DNA of 64,000 nucleotides from Desulfobaculum bizertense DSM 18034 (GTDB lineage: Bacteria > Desulfobacterota > Desulfovibrionia > Desulfovibrionales > Desulfovibrionaceae), in the NCBI RefSeq assembly GCF_900167065.1, contig NZ_FUYA01000001.1:310001-374000 (forward strand). The letters are read 5' to 3'. Shown here piece after piece: positions 1 through 8,152 of the stretch. Under the pieces are notes generated by a model. The model made no database searches. It was given only the letters and a program-made list of their open reading frames with translations, and had not been told where the DNA came from. Made by a program: the position numbers and the translations under genes. Each line of letters opens with the position of its first letter. Positions within the stretch are counted from its first letter, which is position 1.

Positions 1-1686
1 ACGAACGTGGTTGTAGGTGTAGCTGACAGACAGGGTCAGGTCATCAATGGGGCGGATGTGTGCGCCAGCTTCAAAGCCGAGCATCTCAACCTTGCCAATG
101 TTGTCGTAGCTGTCCTTGTTGCCAGATTTCTGGTTCAGGGTGATGTAGTCGTCAATTTCGTGAGCAAAGCCGGAAATCTCAACATCCAGCCAGTCTGTGA
201 CGGGCTGCTCTGCACCAAGCACGTAGTTGATGGAGCGCTCGGTTTCGAGTTCGGGATTGCCCCTCTTGGAGCTAAAGAGTTCGTTCAGGGCCGGGAAGCG
301 GGTCTTGCGGGCAATGGAGCCGTAGACACGGGTGTTTGTGGCCTTGACCTGGTAGCTCAGGCCGATCATCGGGTTGAACTGGGCATCTGGATCGGTGTAA
401 TCCAGTTCGGTACCGTCGTCTTCCTCGGCTTTGGTGATGTCGTTCCAGTCATAGCTTGCGCCAACAACGAGAGTCGGGAATTCGCCGTAGTTCAGCTCGT
501 TCTCGATGCCCACAGAACCGATGTAGGAGAAGAATTCTGCGTAGTTTTCATCTTCGGCTTTTCTGTCCTTGTGGGAGTTGCCGGAGTAATGGAACGCCAG
601 ACGCAGGGTGTCCCATTCAACAGGCTCTATGTCTGCGAAGAGGGAACCACCAACAATGTAGTCCTTGTATTTGCTCTTATCGAGCTTGGTGTCATGCTCC
701 GGATCGGAGTAGGACTGATATTCGTCCTGATGATTATGGTAATAGAGCAGGGCACGGAGTTTCAGGTAGTCAGTGATTTCCTGACTGCCGTTGAAGTCAA
801 AGCCCCAGTCGGCATAGTCTTCAACTTCGGCCATGTCAGAGAAGCCGTGCTTAATGAATGCCTGCTCGTCGTTTACCGGGATGCCGTAGTTGGACGAGGT
901 GTAGAATGCACTCAGATAAAAGGCGTTTTTTTCGGTCGGCGTCACACCCACACGACCCCAGACCGTCTGGCGGTCATAGTCAGAATGATCGCGGAGACCA
1001 CCGTTTTCCAGCGTTGCCGGAGTATCTGGGCGATGCTTTTCTTCGATAACACCGTCTTTCTGGTCGTAGGAGTCAGAGAGCCACCAGCCGTCAGAAGCAC
1101 TGCGCTCGTAGCTTAACCAGTAGTTGACGTTCCCCACGGTGTTCGCATGGGCAGCTGCAACGCGGTAGGTGTCTGCATCGCTCATTTCACCAGTCAGATC
1201 AAGAGAGGGGTCCTGTGTGCCTTTCTTGGTGATGACGTTAATGACTGCACCAAGGTAGTTGGCACCATAGAGAACAGACGGTGCGCCTTTGGTGATTTCG
1301 ATGCGTGAAATGATGGATGAGGGAATCTGACGCAGGTCCAGCTTGCCGTAATAGCTTTCTGTGTAAGGAATACCATCCAGCAGAATCAGTGTACGGGACT
1401 GGTCAAAGCCGTGAATAGAAATGTTGGGCTGGTTTTTGCGGCCCGTGCCGATGTAAACGCCAGGAGCGTAGTGCAGGGCATCGACAAGGTTTTTTGCGCC
1501 AATGGCTTCAATTTCTTTAGCATCAATGACGTTGTGGATAGAAATGTCTTTAACGCCGGGCTTTTCGCTGTTTACAACGATCTCGCCAAGTGTAAATACA
1601 TCTTCGCTGTCTTTTGCCTGAGCTGTCCCGGCCATAAGAAAAATGGCGCAGGAAAGACAGAAAAGTTTAAGACATGCCCCCTTCAT
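1..1686 (-). CDS. TonB-dependent outer-membrane receptor, C-terminus cut by window edge
   Basis: Open reading frame of 562 codons that enters the window from the left edge, so the C-terminal part of the barrel is missing. The ATG at 1686-1684 follows GGAGGA and begins a signal peptide (MKGACLKLFCLSCAIFLMAG, cleavage near AQA/KD). A plug domain follows, with TonB-box-like FTLGEIVVNS, then LVDALHYAPGVYIG, SIHGFDQSRTLILLDGIPY and RIEITKGAPSVLYGANYLG, all characteristic of plug domains. After about residue 180 come alternating aromatic and polar beta-barrel strands such as LSVSYTYNHVR at the truncated end. Such receptors import siderophores, cobalamin or other metal complexes across the outer membrane using TonB-ExbBD. 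The substrate cannot be told from this sequence. No tonB or ABC uptake genes lie upstream in the window; partners could lie beyond the left edge. Confidence 0.93.
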   Translation of the reverse strand, partial: MKGACLKLFCLSCAIFLMAGTAQAKDSEDVFTLGEIVVNSEKPGVKDISIHNVIDAKEIEAIGAKNLVDALHYAPGVYIGTGRKNQPNISIHGFDQSRTLILLDGIPYTESYYGKLDLRQIPSSIISRIEITKGAPSVLYGANYLGAVINVITKKGTQDPSLDLTGEMSDADTYRVAAAHANTVGNVNYWLSYERSASDGWWLSDSYDQKDGVIEEKHRPDTPATLENGGLRDHSDYDRQTVWGRVGVTPTEKNAFYLSAFYTSSNYGIPVNDEQAFIKHGFSDMAEVEDYADWGFDFNGSQEITDYLKLRALLYYHNHQDEYQSYSDPEHDTKLDKSKYKDYIVGGSLFADIEPVEWDTLRLAFHYSGNSHKDRKAEDENYAEFFSYIGSVGIENELNYGEFPTLVVGASYDWNDITKAEEDDGTELDYTDPDAQFNPMIGLSYQVKATNTRVYGSIARKTRFPALNELFSSKRGNPELETERSINYVLGAEQPVTDWLDVEISGFAHEIDDYITLNQKSGNKDSYDNIGKVEMLGFEAGAHIRPIDDLTLSVSYTYNHVR

Positions 1687-2045
1687 ATGAAAATCCTCCA
1701 TGTCAAAAGAGTTGCCATACGCACATATGGCAACAGAAAACAAAAAAAGAGTGATGAGGCAGCATGCTGCATTTGTGCAAGTGTTTGCATCAGATGCTTG
1801 AAGAATGGCTAAGAGCCTTTTCTCTTCTTTGTCAAGGACACTCTCGAGGAATGGCGGGTTCTGGTGTGCAAAACTCTGGGTAAGTCTTTTCGGGCTGTCT
1901 TTTCCAAATTTGCCGTTGAAAATATCTTCAAATGACAAAAAATGACCAGCAATAACAAATATCTTAAATGAAACTGTTTGAAATTCCATCCAAAATATTT
2001 TTTGGCATTTCTGAAAAAATATAAAAAATATGAGAAAAGAGGGGC
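1687..2045. other. Intergenic leader region upstream of the TonB receptor
   Basis: 359 bases without a convincing gene. It holds a short perfect inverted repeat at 1711-1734 (listed separately), a 12-bp palindrome GCAGCATGCTGC at 1759-1770, and AT-rich DNA at 1940-2035. I see no cobalamin riboswitch core sequence. A promoter reading leftwards must lie here, but no clear -35/-10 pair stands out; the best TTGACA on the minus strand (about 1830-1835) has no good -10 at the right spacing. Confidence 0.6.
1711..1734 (-). promoter_or_regulatory. Inverted repeat in the leader of the TonB receptor gene
   Basis: GTTGCCATA-N6-TATGGCAAC, a perfect 9-bp palindrome 25 bases upstream of the receptor ATG. 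The position and symmetry suit a repressor operator or an RNA hairpin that controls translation. The sequence does not match the Fur, NikR or ModE consensus I know, so the regulator is unknown. Confidence 0.45.
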
Positions 2046-2723
2046 TTAGTCGTTGGGCACTGGGAGGGCTGTCAGCAGGTGCAGAGTGAGTGTGTTTTTG
2101 TGCTCTTCAAGGTGGGCGTTCAGAAGCGGCGCTTCCTGCGCAAAGAGAAGCTCAAGGCTTTTTCGGGAAAGACTGTCAGGTTCGGGTGTTCTTCGTACGC
2201 GAAGCAGGGTTTTTTTCTCATAGAAAGGGATTTTGGAGAGAGGGTTTACAGAAACTGACGCATTTGGACTGTGAAGGTAGACCGAAAATTCAAAAAGAAA
2301 GAGTGACGGGGATGGGTGCGAGAGCGTGAGCTGGTCGAGCGGAAGGGGAAGGTAGCCTCCAAAAAACATGCGGGGTGGCTCAGGTATTCCTGAGGGGCTG
2401 TGCTGCATTGCCCGGCGAAGACGTTTGCAAAAGCGGGCGGCGAGCCGCTTGCGGAGCTTTGGAGAAAGTCGGGAGCGGGCCGGCTCAAAAAGCAGGGTGC
2501 TCCAGCGTTCGCATTCATCGTGTGAGGAGTCTGGGGCTGGGGCTGGAAGCTGCGGTGGGGTGTCTGCGTAGTAGTGCTTCCCGTGCTCGCGAATAGCTTT
2601 GTTGTAGGCATCCCGAACTGCACGAAGATGTGCCACCAGAAGCTCCAGAGCTTCCTGGCTTCGTTCAAAGTTGTCATCATGCAGTGTGACTGGAAGAACC
2701 AGCTCGGATTCTACAGTGTGCAT
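2046..2723 (-). CDS. Hypothetical protein, 225 aa
   Basis: I do not recognise the family. The protein begins MHTVESELVLPVTLHDDNF, with a helical N-terminal third (SQEALELLVAHLRAVRDAYNKAIREHG), a Pro/Ser-rich linker near residues 58-70, a basic stretch (SPKLRKRLAARFCKRLRRAM) and a C-terminal part predicted as beta-rich. There is no signal peptide or membrane segment. The start ATG at 2723 lacks an obvious Shine-Dalgarno sequence. Neighbours are the Sec-containing Fe-S gene upstream on the same strand (154 bases away) and the TonB receptor downstream. The opposite strand has no competing long frame, which supports this one being real. Confidence 0.55.
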   Translation of the reverse strand: MHTVESELVLPVTLHDDNFERSQEALELLVAHLRAVRDAYNKAIREHGKHYYADTPPQLPAPAPDSSHDECERWSTLLFEPARSRLSPKLRKRLAARFCKRLRRAMQHSPSGIPEPPRMFFGGYLPLPLDQLTLSHPSPSLFLFEFSVYLHSPNASVSVNPLSKIPFYEKKTLLRVRRTPEPDSLSRKSLELLFAQEAPLLNAHLEEHKNTLTLHLLTALPVPND

Positions 2724-2876
2724 GTGCTGTTTTATAATGGCAGGAAATTGCTGTCAATGCAGGGTGCGTTGCCGTGCGTGCTGCCTACTTTCTGCTGCGT
2801 AAGGAGGGGGGAGCCGAGAGCATCCCTCGGAGGGGTAAGAGATTCCCTCGGTTCCCACGAGAATGACTGCCCAAAA

Positions 2877-4169
2877 TTAGAGACAGAAATTTTGAAGTGT
2901 TGGTCCTAGGTAACTGCGCTCATTGGGTCCAAGGAGTCCAAGAGAGAGGCAGATGAGTGTCCACAGGTGGACGGTGTACCAGTTGCCGCCAGAAGCATGA
3001 GAGAGATCATGAATCTGGGAGTGGCAGTTGTGGCAGGGGGCTATGACGTAGTCGGCCCCGGTTGCCAGAATCTGCTGGACCTTGAAGGCTCCGTATTCCC
3101 GGCGCTCTTTGGTGTAGCCTGCCTGAAGCGAGCCGCCACCACCGCCACAGCAGTAGTTGTTCGAGCGGTTTGGGTACATGTCGACGAAATTTTCTTCACC
3201 AACAACGGCTTTTGTTACAAAGCGCAGGTCTTCGGCGATGGGGTCGCCAAGGCTTTTGCGCACGAGCTGGCAGGGGTCCTGTACCGTAAATTTGAAACGT
3301 GATTCCCTGTTCCAGTCCGAATTGACAGGCAGTTTTCCTTCGCGAATCCACTGTGCATACCAGCTGATAATGCTTTCCAGCGAAAAGTGAGGCGTGATGT
3401 TGAACTTGTGCAGTCCGGCCCGGACTGCGTAAAATTCGTGGCCTCACTCAGTGTTGAGCCATATCTGGCATCCCAGCTCCTCCACCGCGCTGACCTTGTC
3501 TCGAACGATTTTTTCCCACGCCGCGTCGTCTGCGGCAAACATACAGTAATTTTCTGCGGCCCATCCAACAGAGCCGTAGGTCCAGTCTGCACCAACGTAA
3601 TCCAGAATTTTCCAGAGCGGGACCATCTCGTCGGGTTCCATGACTGGCTCCCGGGAGTTTTGATTCAGGAAGAATTTGGCGCCCTTCTTGTCGATGGGGG
3701 CAACAAGTTCTTCCTGTCCTTTCTGTGTGTCGTGCACTTCTTCCAGCACGTCGTTCACCACAAAAGAAAAGTCTTCGGAACTTGCTCCCATTGCGCTGTT
3801 TCCTTCGGTGCGCAGTGCCTGTGCACAGGACCCCATGATGCCTTTGGGGCGGGATTCTTTGGGCCATGAGGCCCGCGCTTCATAGACCAGCGCCGGGATG
3901 TCGATCTGCATGGGGCAGACATGAACACAGCGGCGGCACATGGTACACATCCAGACCCACGGGGTGGTGCAGAGTTCATGGTCCATTCCAAGATTGGCCA
4001 TGCGAACGAATTTTCTGGGGTCCATGTCTTCCAGTCCACTGGCCGGGCAGGCCGAGGAACACATGCCGCAGGTCAGGCAGCTGTCAAAACTGCCGTCCTT
4101 GGGGAAAAGTGAGCGGGAAAGATCCCGAAAACGGGAGCTGTGCAGGGAACTGGTGGAGGCACTGCTCAT
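2877..4169 (-). CDS. GlpC/HdrD-like Fe-S oxidoreductase, probable selenoprotein (Sec242, in-frame TGA)
   Basis: Read as one 430-residue protein with TGA at 3446-3444 decoded as selenocysteine. Residues 31-41 (C-x2-C-x2-C-x3-C) and 75-85 (same spacing) are two [4Fe-4S] ferredoxin motifs. The C-terminal half is a single CCG domain: U242-G-H, DPC300, CC340-341 followed by glycines, and C379-H-N-C382. In HdrD/DsrK/GlpC relatives the position filled by TGA is the Cys of an E-C-G-H motif. The frame is open on both sides of the TGA, with no frameshift; a conventional gene caller would give two pieces, 4169-3444 and 3263-2877. A SECIS-like hairpin follows the TGA. Its place beside glpR and divergent from glpAB suggests it replaces GlpC as electron acceptor for glycerol-3-phosphate oxidation; resemblance to TmcB/HmcF-type proteins leaves other partners possible. 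There is no membrane segment. Confidence 0.85.
3410..3428 (-). promoter_or_regulatory. Bacterial SECIS-like hairpin downstream of the in-frame UGA
   Basis: On the minus strand, GCAGUCC-GGGCC-GGACUGC: a perfect 7-bp stem with a five-base loop that begins GG. The stem starts 15 bases after the UGA (3446-3444) and the loop starts at base 23. Known bacterial SECIS elements lie within the coding region right after UGA, with the loop roughly 16-37 bases downstream and a G among its first two bases. This hairpin meets these rules. Confidence 0.8.
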
Positions 4170-4181
4170 GGGAAAGACTCC

Positions 4182-5048
4182 TTAACTTGCACAGGATGTT
4201 TCCGGCGCAACATGCAGCCGGACGCTGGCCTGTTCGAGAATTTTCAGCAGGTGTCGCGGCGGGAGGCGATCTGTAAAGAAATCGTGCACCTCACAGAGAT
4301 GGCCAAGGCGCATCATGGCCCCCCGGCCAATTTTGGTGTGGTCAGCAGCCAGCATGACCTGCCGGGAATTGGACATGATCGTGCGGGCAATGCGGACTTC
4401 CTGAAGGTCAAAGTCGAGCAGGGTGCCATCTTCATCAATGCCGCTCAAGGTCACGATGCCATAGTCTGCACGAAACTGGTTGAGAAAATCGACGGTGGCT
4501 CCGCCTGTTACGCCATGATCTCGCCCTCGTACCACGCCACCAGCGACAATGACATCAAAGTCGTCGTGGTGGCAGAGTTGTGCTGCCACGTTCAGGTTGT
4601 TGGTGATAACCCGCAGGCTGTGATGATCTTCCAGCGCTGCGGCCACGCTCTCCGACGTTGTTCCAATGTCCAGAAAAAGAGACGAGCTGTCTGGAATCTG
4701 AGCTGCAAGCGCTTTGGCAATGGCGTTTTTTTCTGTGCCACACAGAACGCGCCGGATGCCATACGCCGTGTTGTGCGCCACGGTTGGGGGGGCAGCTCCG
4801 CCATGATAGCGCCGCAAAAGGCCCTGCTGGGAGAGGAATTTGATGTCTCGCCGCATGGTCTGGGTCGAGCGTTTGAAGAGTTTTCCCAGCTCTTCCAGAG
4901 ACACAAAACCGCGTTGAAGAACTGTGTCCAGAATATGCTGCTGCCGTTTGGTCAGGGCTGCTTTTCTGGCCGCGTCCAAAACCTGTTGAGACTGCGACGA
5001 ATCAGGGCTTTCTGCTGCGTTTTTTGTGCGCTCGTGCATATCTAACAT
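4182..5048 (-). CDS. glpR: DeoR-family transcriptional regulator, glycerol-3-phosphate regulon repressor type
   Basis: N-terminal DeoR helix-turn-helix (ALTKRQQHILDTVLQRGFVS, then LGKLFKRSTQTMRRDIKFLS and GLLRRYHGGA) followed by the DeoR C-terminal sugar-phosphate sensor domain (FLDIGTTSESVAAAL, VITNNLNVAAQL, VIVAGGVVR, VMLAADHTKIGR). It probably represses the neighbouring glp genes and is released by glycerol-3-phosphate, as for E. coli GlpR. The frame opens at 5105, but those first residues overlap the control region; I prefer ATG at 5048 (288 aa, MLDMHERTKN), although neither this nor ATG 5039 has a good ribosome site. It ends 12 bases before the Sec-containing Fe-S gene and is probably cotranscribed with it, divergently from glpA. 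Confidence 0.88.
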   Translation of the reverse strand: MLDMHERTKNAAESPDSSQSQQVLDAARKAALTKRQQHILDTVLQRGFVSLEELGKLFKRSTQTMRRDIKFLSQQGLLRRYHGGAAPPTVAHNTAYGIRRVLCGTEKNAIAKALAAQIPDSSSLFLDIGTTSESVAAALEDHHSLRVITNNLNVAAQLCHHDDFDVIVAGGVVRGRDHGVTGGATVDFLNQFRADYGIVTLSGIDEDGTLLDFDLQEVRIARTIMSNSRQVMLAADHTKIGRGAMMRLGHLCEVHDFFTDRLPPRHLLKILEQASVRLHVAPETSCAS

Positions 5049-5059
5049 ACTTGTTTTGT

Positions 5060-5077
5060 GTGTGTATTTTGACACAC
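5060..5077. promoter_or_regulatory. Perfect inverted repeat, possible GlpR operator
   Basis: GTGTGT-ATTTTG-ACACAC, a perfect 6-bp palindrome with 6-bp spacer, ending 12 bases upstream of the preferred glpR start. A -10-like TACAGT on the minus strand (about 5081-5076) overlaps it, so binding here could give autorepression. I did not find clear copies before glpS, glpV or glpK. Confidence 0.4.
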
Positions 5078-5163
5078 TGTAGCATGGGTGGAGGCTTTTT
5101 GTCACCCATGAGCGTAAATTGACAGAAAAAATACATTGAGGAAGGCGAAACGGAAGAAGAGTA

Positions 5164-5191
5164 TTGACTAAACTGATGCATCATGTACATT
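5164..5191 (+). promoter_or_regulatory. Candidate sigma70 promoter of glpAB and the transporter operon
   Basis: TTGACT at 5164-5169 and TACATT at 5186-5191 with a 16-bp spacer, about 56 bases upstream of the glpA ATG. The -35 matches five of six consensus bases and the -10 four of six. Confidence 0.5.
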
Positions 5192-5247
5192 TGATTAGGC
5201 ATTTGTAATCTAAAACTGCGTGTTAAAAAACTGTCGCAGAGGGTAAA

Positions 5248-6813
5248 ATGCAAACACAGGTGCTCATAATCGGCGGAGGCGTTACCGGAACTGGTTTGGC
5301 TCGGGATCTTGCCTTGCGCGGTGTGCATTGCGTTGTCGCCGAAATGGGTGACATTAATGCTGGTGCCTCTGGTGGAAACCACGGACTCTTGCACAGTGGT
5401 GGCCGCTATGTTTCTTCTGATCCCCATTCTGCTGCGGAATGTCGCGAAGAATCGGACATCCTCCGGCGTCTTGCCCCCCAGTGTATTGAAGATACCGGGG
5501 GCTTTTTTGTTGCCGTCAAAGGCGATGATGAAAGCTACATAGCAGATTTCCCCCTTGCCTGCGCCAATGCTGGCGTTCCGTGCGAGCCTGTCGATCTTGC
5601 GCAGGCTCACGAGATGGAGCCTCATCTGTCTCCGGATGCCATAGCTGTGTATGCCGTGCACGACGCCTCAGTAGATCCTTTCCGGCTTTCCCTTGAGAAT
5701 CTGACGCAGGCCCGTGACCTCGGCAGCATCTACATGCGTCGGCACCGGGCTGTGCGTTTTGACATTGAGGACGGGAACGTTCGCTCTGTGCTGTTCCGCC
5801 ATGTGCGGACCGGAAAAGAGGTGCTGGTGGAACCGGAAATTGTGGTGAGTGCTGCTGGTGCCTGGTGCGGTGAGATTGCTGCACTTGCCGGGGCGCATAT
5901 TCCGCTTCGCTATTCCAAGGGAACCTTGCTCGTGACTCACGAGCGCCTGTCGCATCGTGTCATCAATCGCCTCCGGCCTCCGGGAAATGGCGACATACTC
6001 GTTCCCGGTGGAACGGTTTCCGTGCTTGGAACAACCTCTGTTCGGCTCGACACACTCGATGAAATTCGCCCGAGTATGGCCGAAGTTGATGAGAACATCG
6101 AAGAAGGGCAGGGGATGATGCCTCTTCTTGGCTTAACCCGCTACATCCGGGCCTATGCCGGAGTTCGGCCACTCATCGAAAGTGGTGGCGAGTCTAGTGA
6201 CCGCAACGCCAGTCGCGGTTTTCAGATTTTCGATCACGCCCGTTCGGGCATCACAAATTTTATGACTGTTGCCGGTGGCAAGCTGACCACCTATCGCCTC
6301 ATGGCCGAGAAGACTGCTGATGTTGTCTGCGAACATCTTGGCGTGGACGCGCCCTGTCTGACGCGAACTGAGGCTTTGCCCTCAACCCGTCGCTGTCAGT
6401 GGACAGAACCGGGCCTGACTCCCAAAGAGTGGCTCACGGCTCACGCGCATGGTGACGAACTCCTGTGCGAGTGCGAAATGGTGCCCAAAAGCACCGTGGA
6501 TACCATTGTGAGTTCCTGTCAGGAGTACGCTTCCGAGCCAGCGTTGCGGGCTATTGGCCTGCGGAGTCGGGTCGGGAAGGGCGCTTGTCAGGGGGCATTC
6601 TGTGGCATTCGCGTTGGGTCATATCTCTATGACGAAGGCGTGTTTCAGTCGGAAACTGGGCTACAGCGTATGCGGGAATTTTTTGGAGAGCGCTTTAAGG
6701 GACAGCGTTCCGTGCTGTGGGGAACGCAGCTTGCGCAGGCCGAGCTTGCCGAAGCCGTGCACTGTGGCCTGATGGGGCTGGATAATTTTGAAGACCGGGG
6801 AGGGACTTCATGA
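5248..6813 (+). CDS. glpA: Anaerobic glycerol-3-phosphate dehydrogenase, subunit A
   Basis: 521 aa; E. coli GlpA has 542. The N-terminal FAD dinucleotide fold is clear (VLIIGGGVTGTGLARDLALR, residues 5-24), followed by GASGGNHGLLHSGGRY and VAGGKLTTYRLMAEKTADVV typical of GlpA/GlpD dehydrogenases. The C-terminal region carries a BFD-like [2Fe-2S] motif (LLCECE ... GKGACQGAFCGIR). It oxidises glycerol-3-phosphate to dihydroxyacetone phosphate with GlpB. The start ATG follows GAGGG with 5-base spacing. It overlaps glpB by 4 bases (ATGA), which implies translational coupling. Confidence 0.95.
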   Translation: MQTQVLIIGGGVTGTGLARDLALRGVHCVVAEMGDINAGASGGNHGLLHSGGRYVSSDPHSAAECREESDILRRLAPQCIEDTGGFFVAVKGDDESYIADFPLACANAGVPCEPVDLAQAHEMEPHLSPDAIAVYAVHDASVDPFRLSLENLTQARDLGSIYMRRHRAVRFDIEDGNVRSVLFRHVRTGKEVLVEPEIVVSAAGAWCGEIAALAGAHIPLRYSKGTLLVTHERLSHRVINRLRPPGNGDILVPGGTVSVLGTTSVRLDTLDEIRPSMAEVDENIEEGQGMMPLLGLTRYIRAYAGVRPLIESGGESSDRNASRGFQIFDHARSGITNFMTVAGGKLTTYRLMAEKTADVVCEHLGVDAPCLTRTEALPSTRRCQWTEPGLTPKEWLTAHAHGDELLCECEMVPKSTVDTIVSSCQEYASEPALRAIGLRSRVGKGACQGAFCGIRVGSYLYDEGVFQSETGLQRMREFFGERFKGQRSVLWGTQLAQAELAEAVHCGLMGLDNFEDRGGTS

Positions 6814-8099
6814 CGCAGGGACCAGTGCAGAACGTGCAGGTCGATCTTGCGGTTGCGGGCTGTGGGCTGGCTGGCGTTGCCAGCGCGTATTTTGCTGCGC
6901 AGGAAGGACTGTCTGTGGTGCTGTGTGGAAGCACTGGCGGGCTGGTCTTTACGAGCGGCTATTTTGACGTGCTGGGCTATGCTGAACGCGGCAACACCAC
7001 GCCTCTCTCCGATCCGTGGGCAGGAGTGGAAGAGCTGTCTGCCAGAGAGCCTGCCCATCCCTACGCCCGGTGTACCCCGACGGAAATTCGAAGCGCCATG
7101 CGGGAGTTTTTGCAGTTCACGGCGGAAGCCGGGCTGCCGTATGCGGATGCGGGGGATTCTAATTTTCAGGCCTGCACCATGTCGGGCCTGCCCAAAACAA
7201 CGTGGGCGGTTCCCCAGACCATGCGCGCCGGAGTGGATATGCTCCAGAGTTCGCTCCCCTGTCTGGTGGTGAGCTTTGCAGGTCTCAAGGGCTTTTCCGC
7301 CCGGCAGTTTGCGGCGGTGCTTTCTTCGCGCCGTCCAAACATTCGGGCTGTGAGCTGTGATTTTCCGGGAATGGAAGGCCGTAGTGAAGTCTATGCCGAG
7401 CATATGGCACGGGCGATGGAAGTCCCCGGTGCCTGTGAAAAGCTGGCAGAGCGGCTGCGCCCTCATCTGGCAGACGCCAAGTTTGTGGGGATGCCTGCAA
7501 TGCTTGGTATCCATGACTGTGACGCTGTGTGTCACAACATGGCAGAGCTGCTTGGCTGTCCTGTGTTTGAAATTCCGTCCATGCCACCGTCAGTACCGGG
7601 GATTCGTCTTCGTGAGGCGTATGAACTGGCCCTGTCGGCTCGTGGTGTGATGCTGCTCCCGCGGCACAAGGTTTTGCAGGCTCGGCAGGGCGGGAATGGG
7701 TGGACACTGGACTGTGGTGCCAGAGAGCTGGAGTGTCGGGTTGAGGCAAAGAACCTGCTTTTGGCCACAGGCCGCTTTTTGGGTGGCGGCTTGCAGGCAA
7801 GGCGGACGGGCATACGGGAGAGCATTCTGGATTTGCCTGTGCATCAGCCAGAAGGGCGCTCCATGTGGCACCGTCTGGAATATTTTGACCTTCGTGGGCA
7901 TGAACTGAATAGGGCCGGGGTGCAGGTGGATGATGCATGTCGGCCTGTCGGGGTGGATGGTCAGCCAGTCTATCCCAATCTCTATGCGGCAGGGTCCATT
8001 CTTGGGTATCAGGACTGGATTCGTTCCCGCTGTGGGACTGGACTGGCCGTTGCAACAGCGCAGAGGGCTGTTGCGGCATTACGCGAACAGGCTGTCTGA
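6810..8099 (+). CDS. glpB: Anaerobic glycerol-3-phosphate dehydrogenase, subunit B
   Basis: 429 aa; E. coli GlpB has 419. The N-terminus has a flavin dinucleotide fold (VDLAVAGCGLAGVASAYFAA) and the C-terminus a second FAD contact, NLYAAGSILGYQDWIRSRCG followed by TGLAVATAQRA. In E. coli GlpB carries flavin and links GlpA to the Fe-S membrane subunit GlpC. No glpC follows here; the next gene downstream is an ABC ATPase. The likely third subunit is the Sec-containing protein on the other side of glpR. Confidence 0.93.
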   Translation: MTQGPVQNVQVDLAVAGCGLAGVASAYFAAQEGLSVVLCGSTGGLVFTSGYFDVLGYAERGNTTPLSDPWAGVEELSAREPAHPYARCTPTEIRSAMREFLQFTAEAGLPYADAGDSNFQACTMSGLPKTTWAVPQTMRAGVDMLQSSLPCLVVSFAGLKGFSARQFAAVLSSRRPNIRAVSCDFPGMEGRSEVYAEHMARAMEVPGACEKLAERLRPHLADAKFVGMPAMLGIHDCDAVCHNMAELLGCPVFEIPSMPPSVPGIRLREAYELALSARGVMLLPRHKVLQARQGGNGWTLDCGARELECRVEAKNLLLATGRFLGGGLQARRTGIRESILDLPVHQPEGRSMWHRLEYFDLRGHELNRAGVQVDDACRPVGVDGQPVYPNLYAAGSILGYQDWIRSRCGTGLAVATAQRAVAALREQAV

Positions 8100-8152
8100 A
8101 CGGAGGCGCTCCTCTGAGCTGTGACCCTCCGGGAAGAAAGGAGAATGGCACG

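Noticed and set aside
2877-4169. Reading the GlpC-like gene as a pseudogene or as two adjacent genes
   Set aside because: Only one interruption, in frame, at a catalytic Cys position, followed by a SECIS-like hairpin; the second piece would have to start at an internal GTG with no N-terminal domain. Kept as selenoprotein, with genome-wide Sec machinery as the decisive test.
5039-5105. Longer glpR start at 5105
   Set aside because: The extra residues overlap the operator-like palindrome and a -10-like sequence and do not resemble DeoR N-termini.
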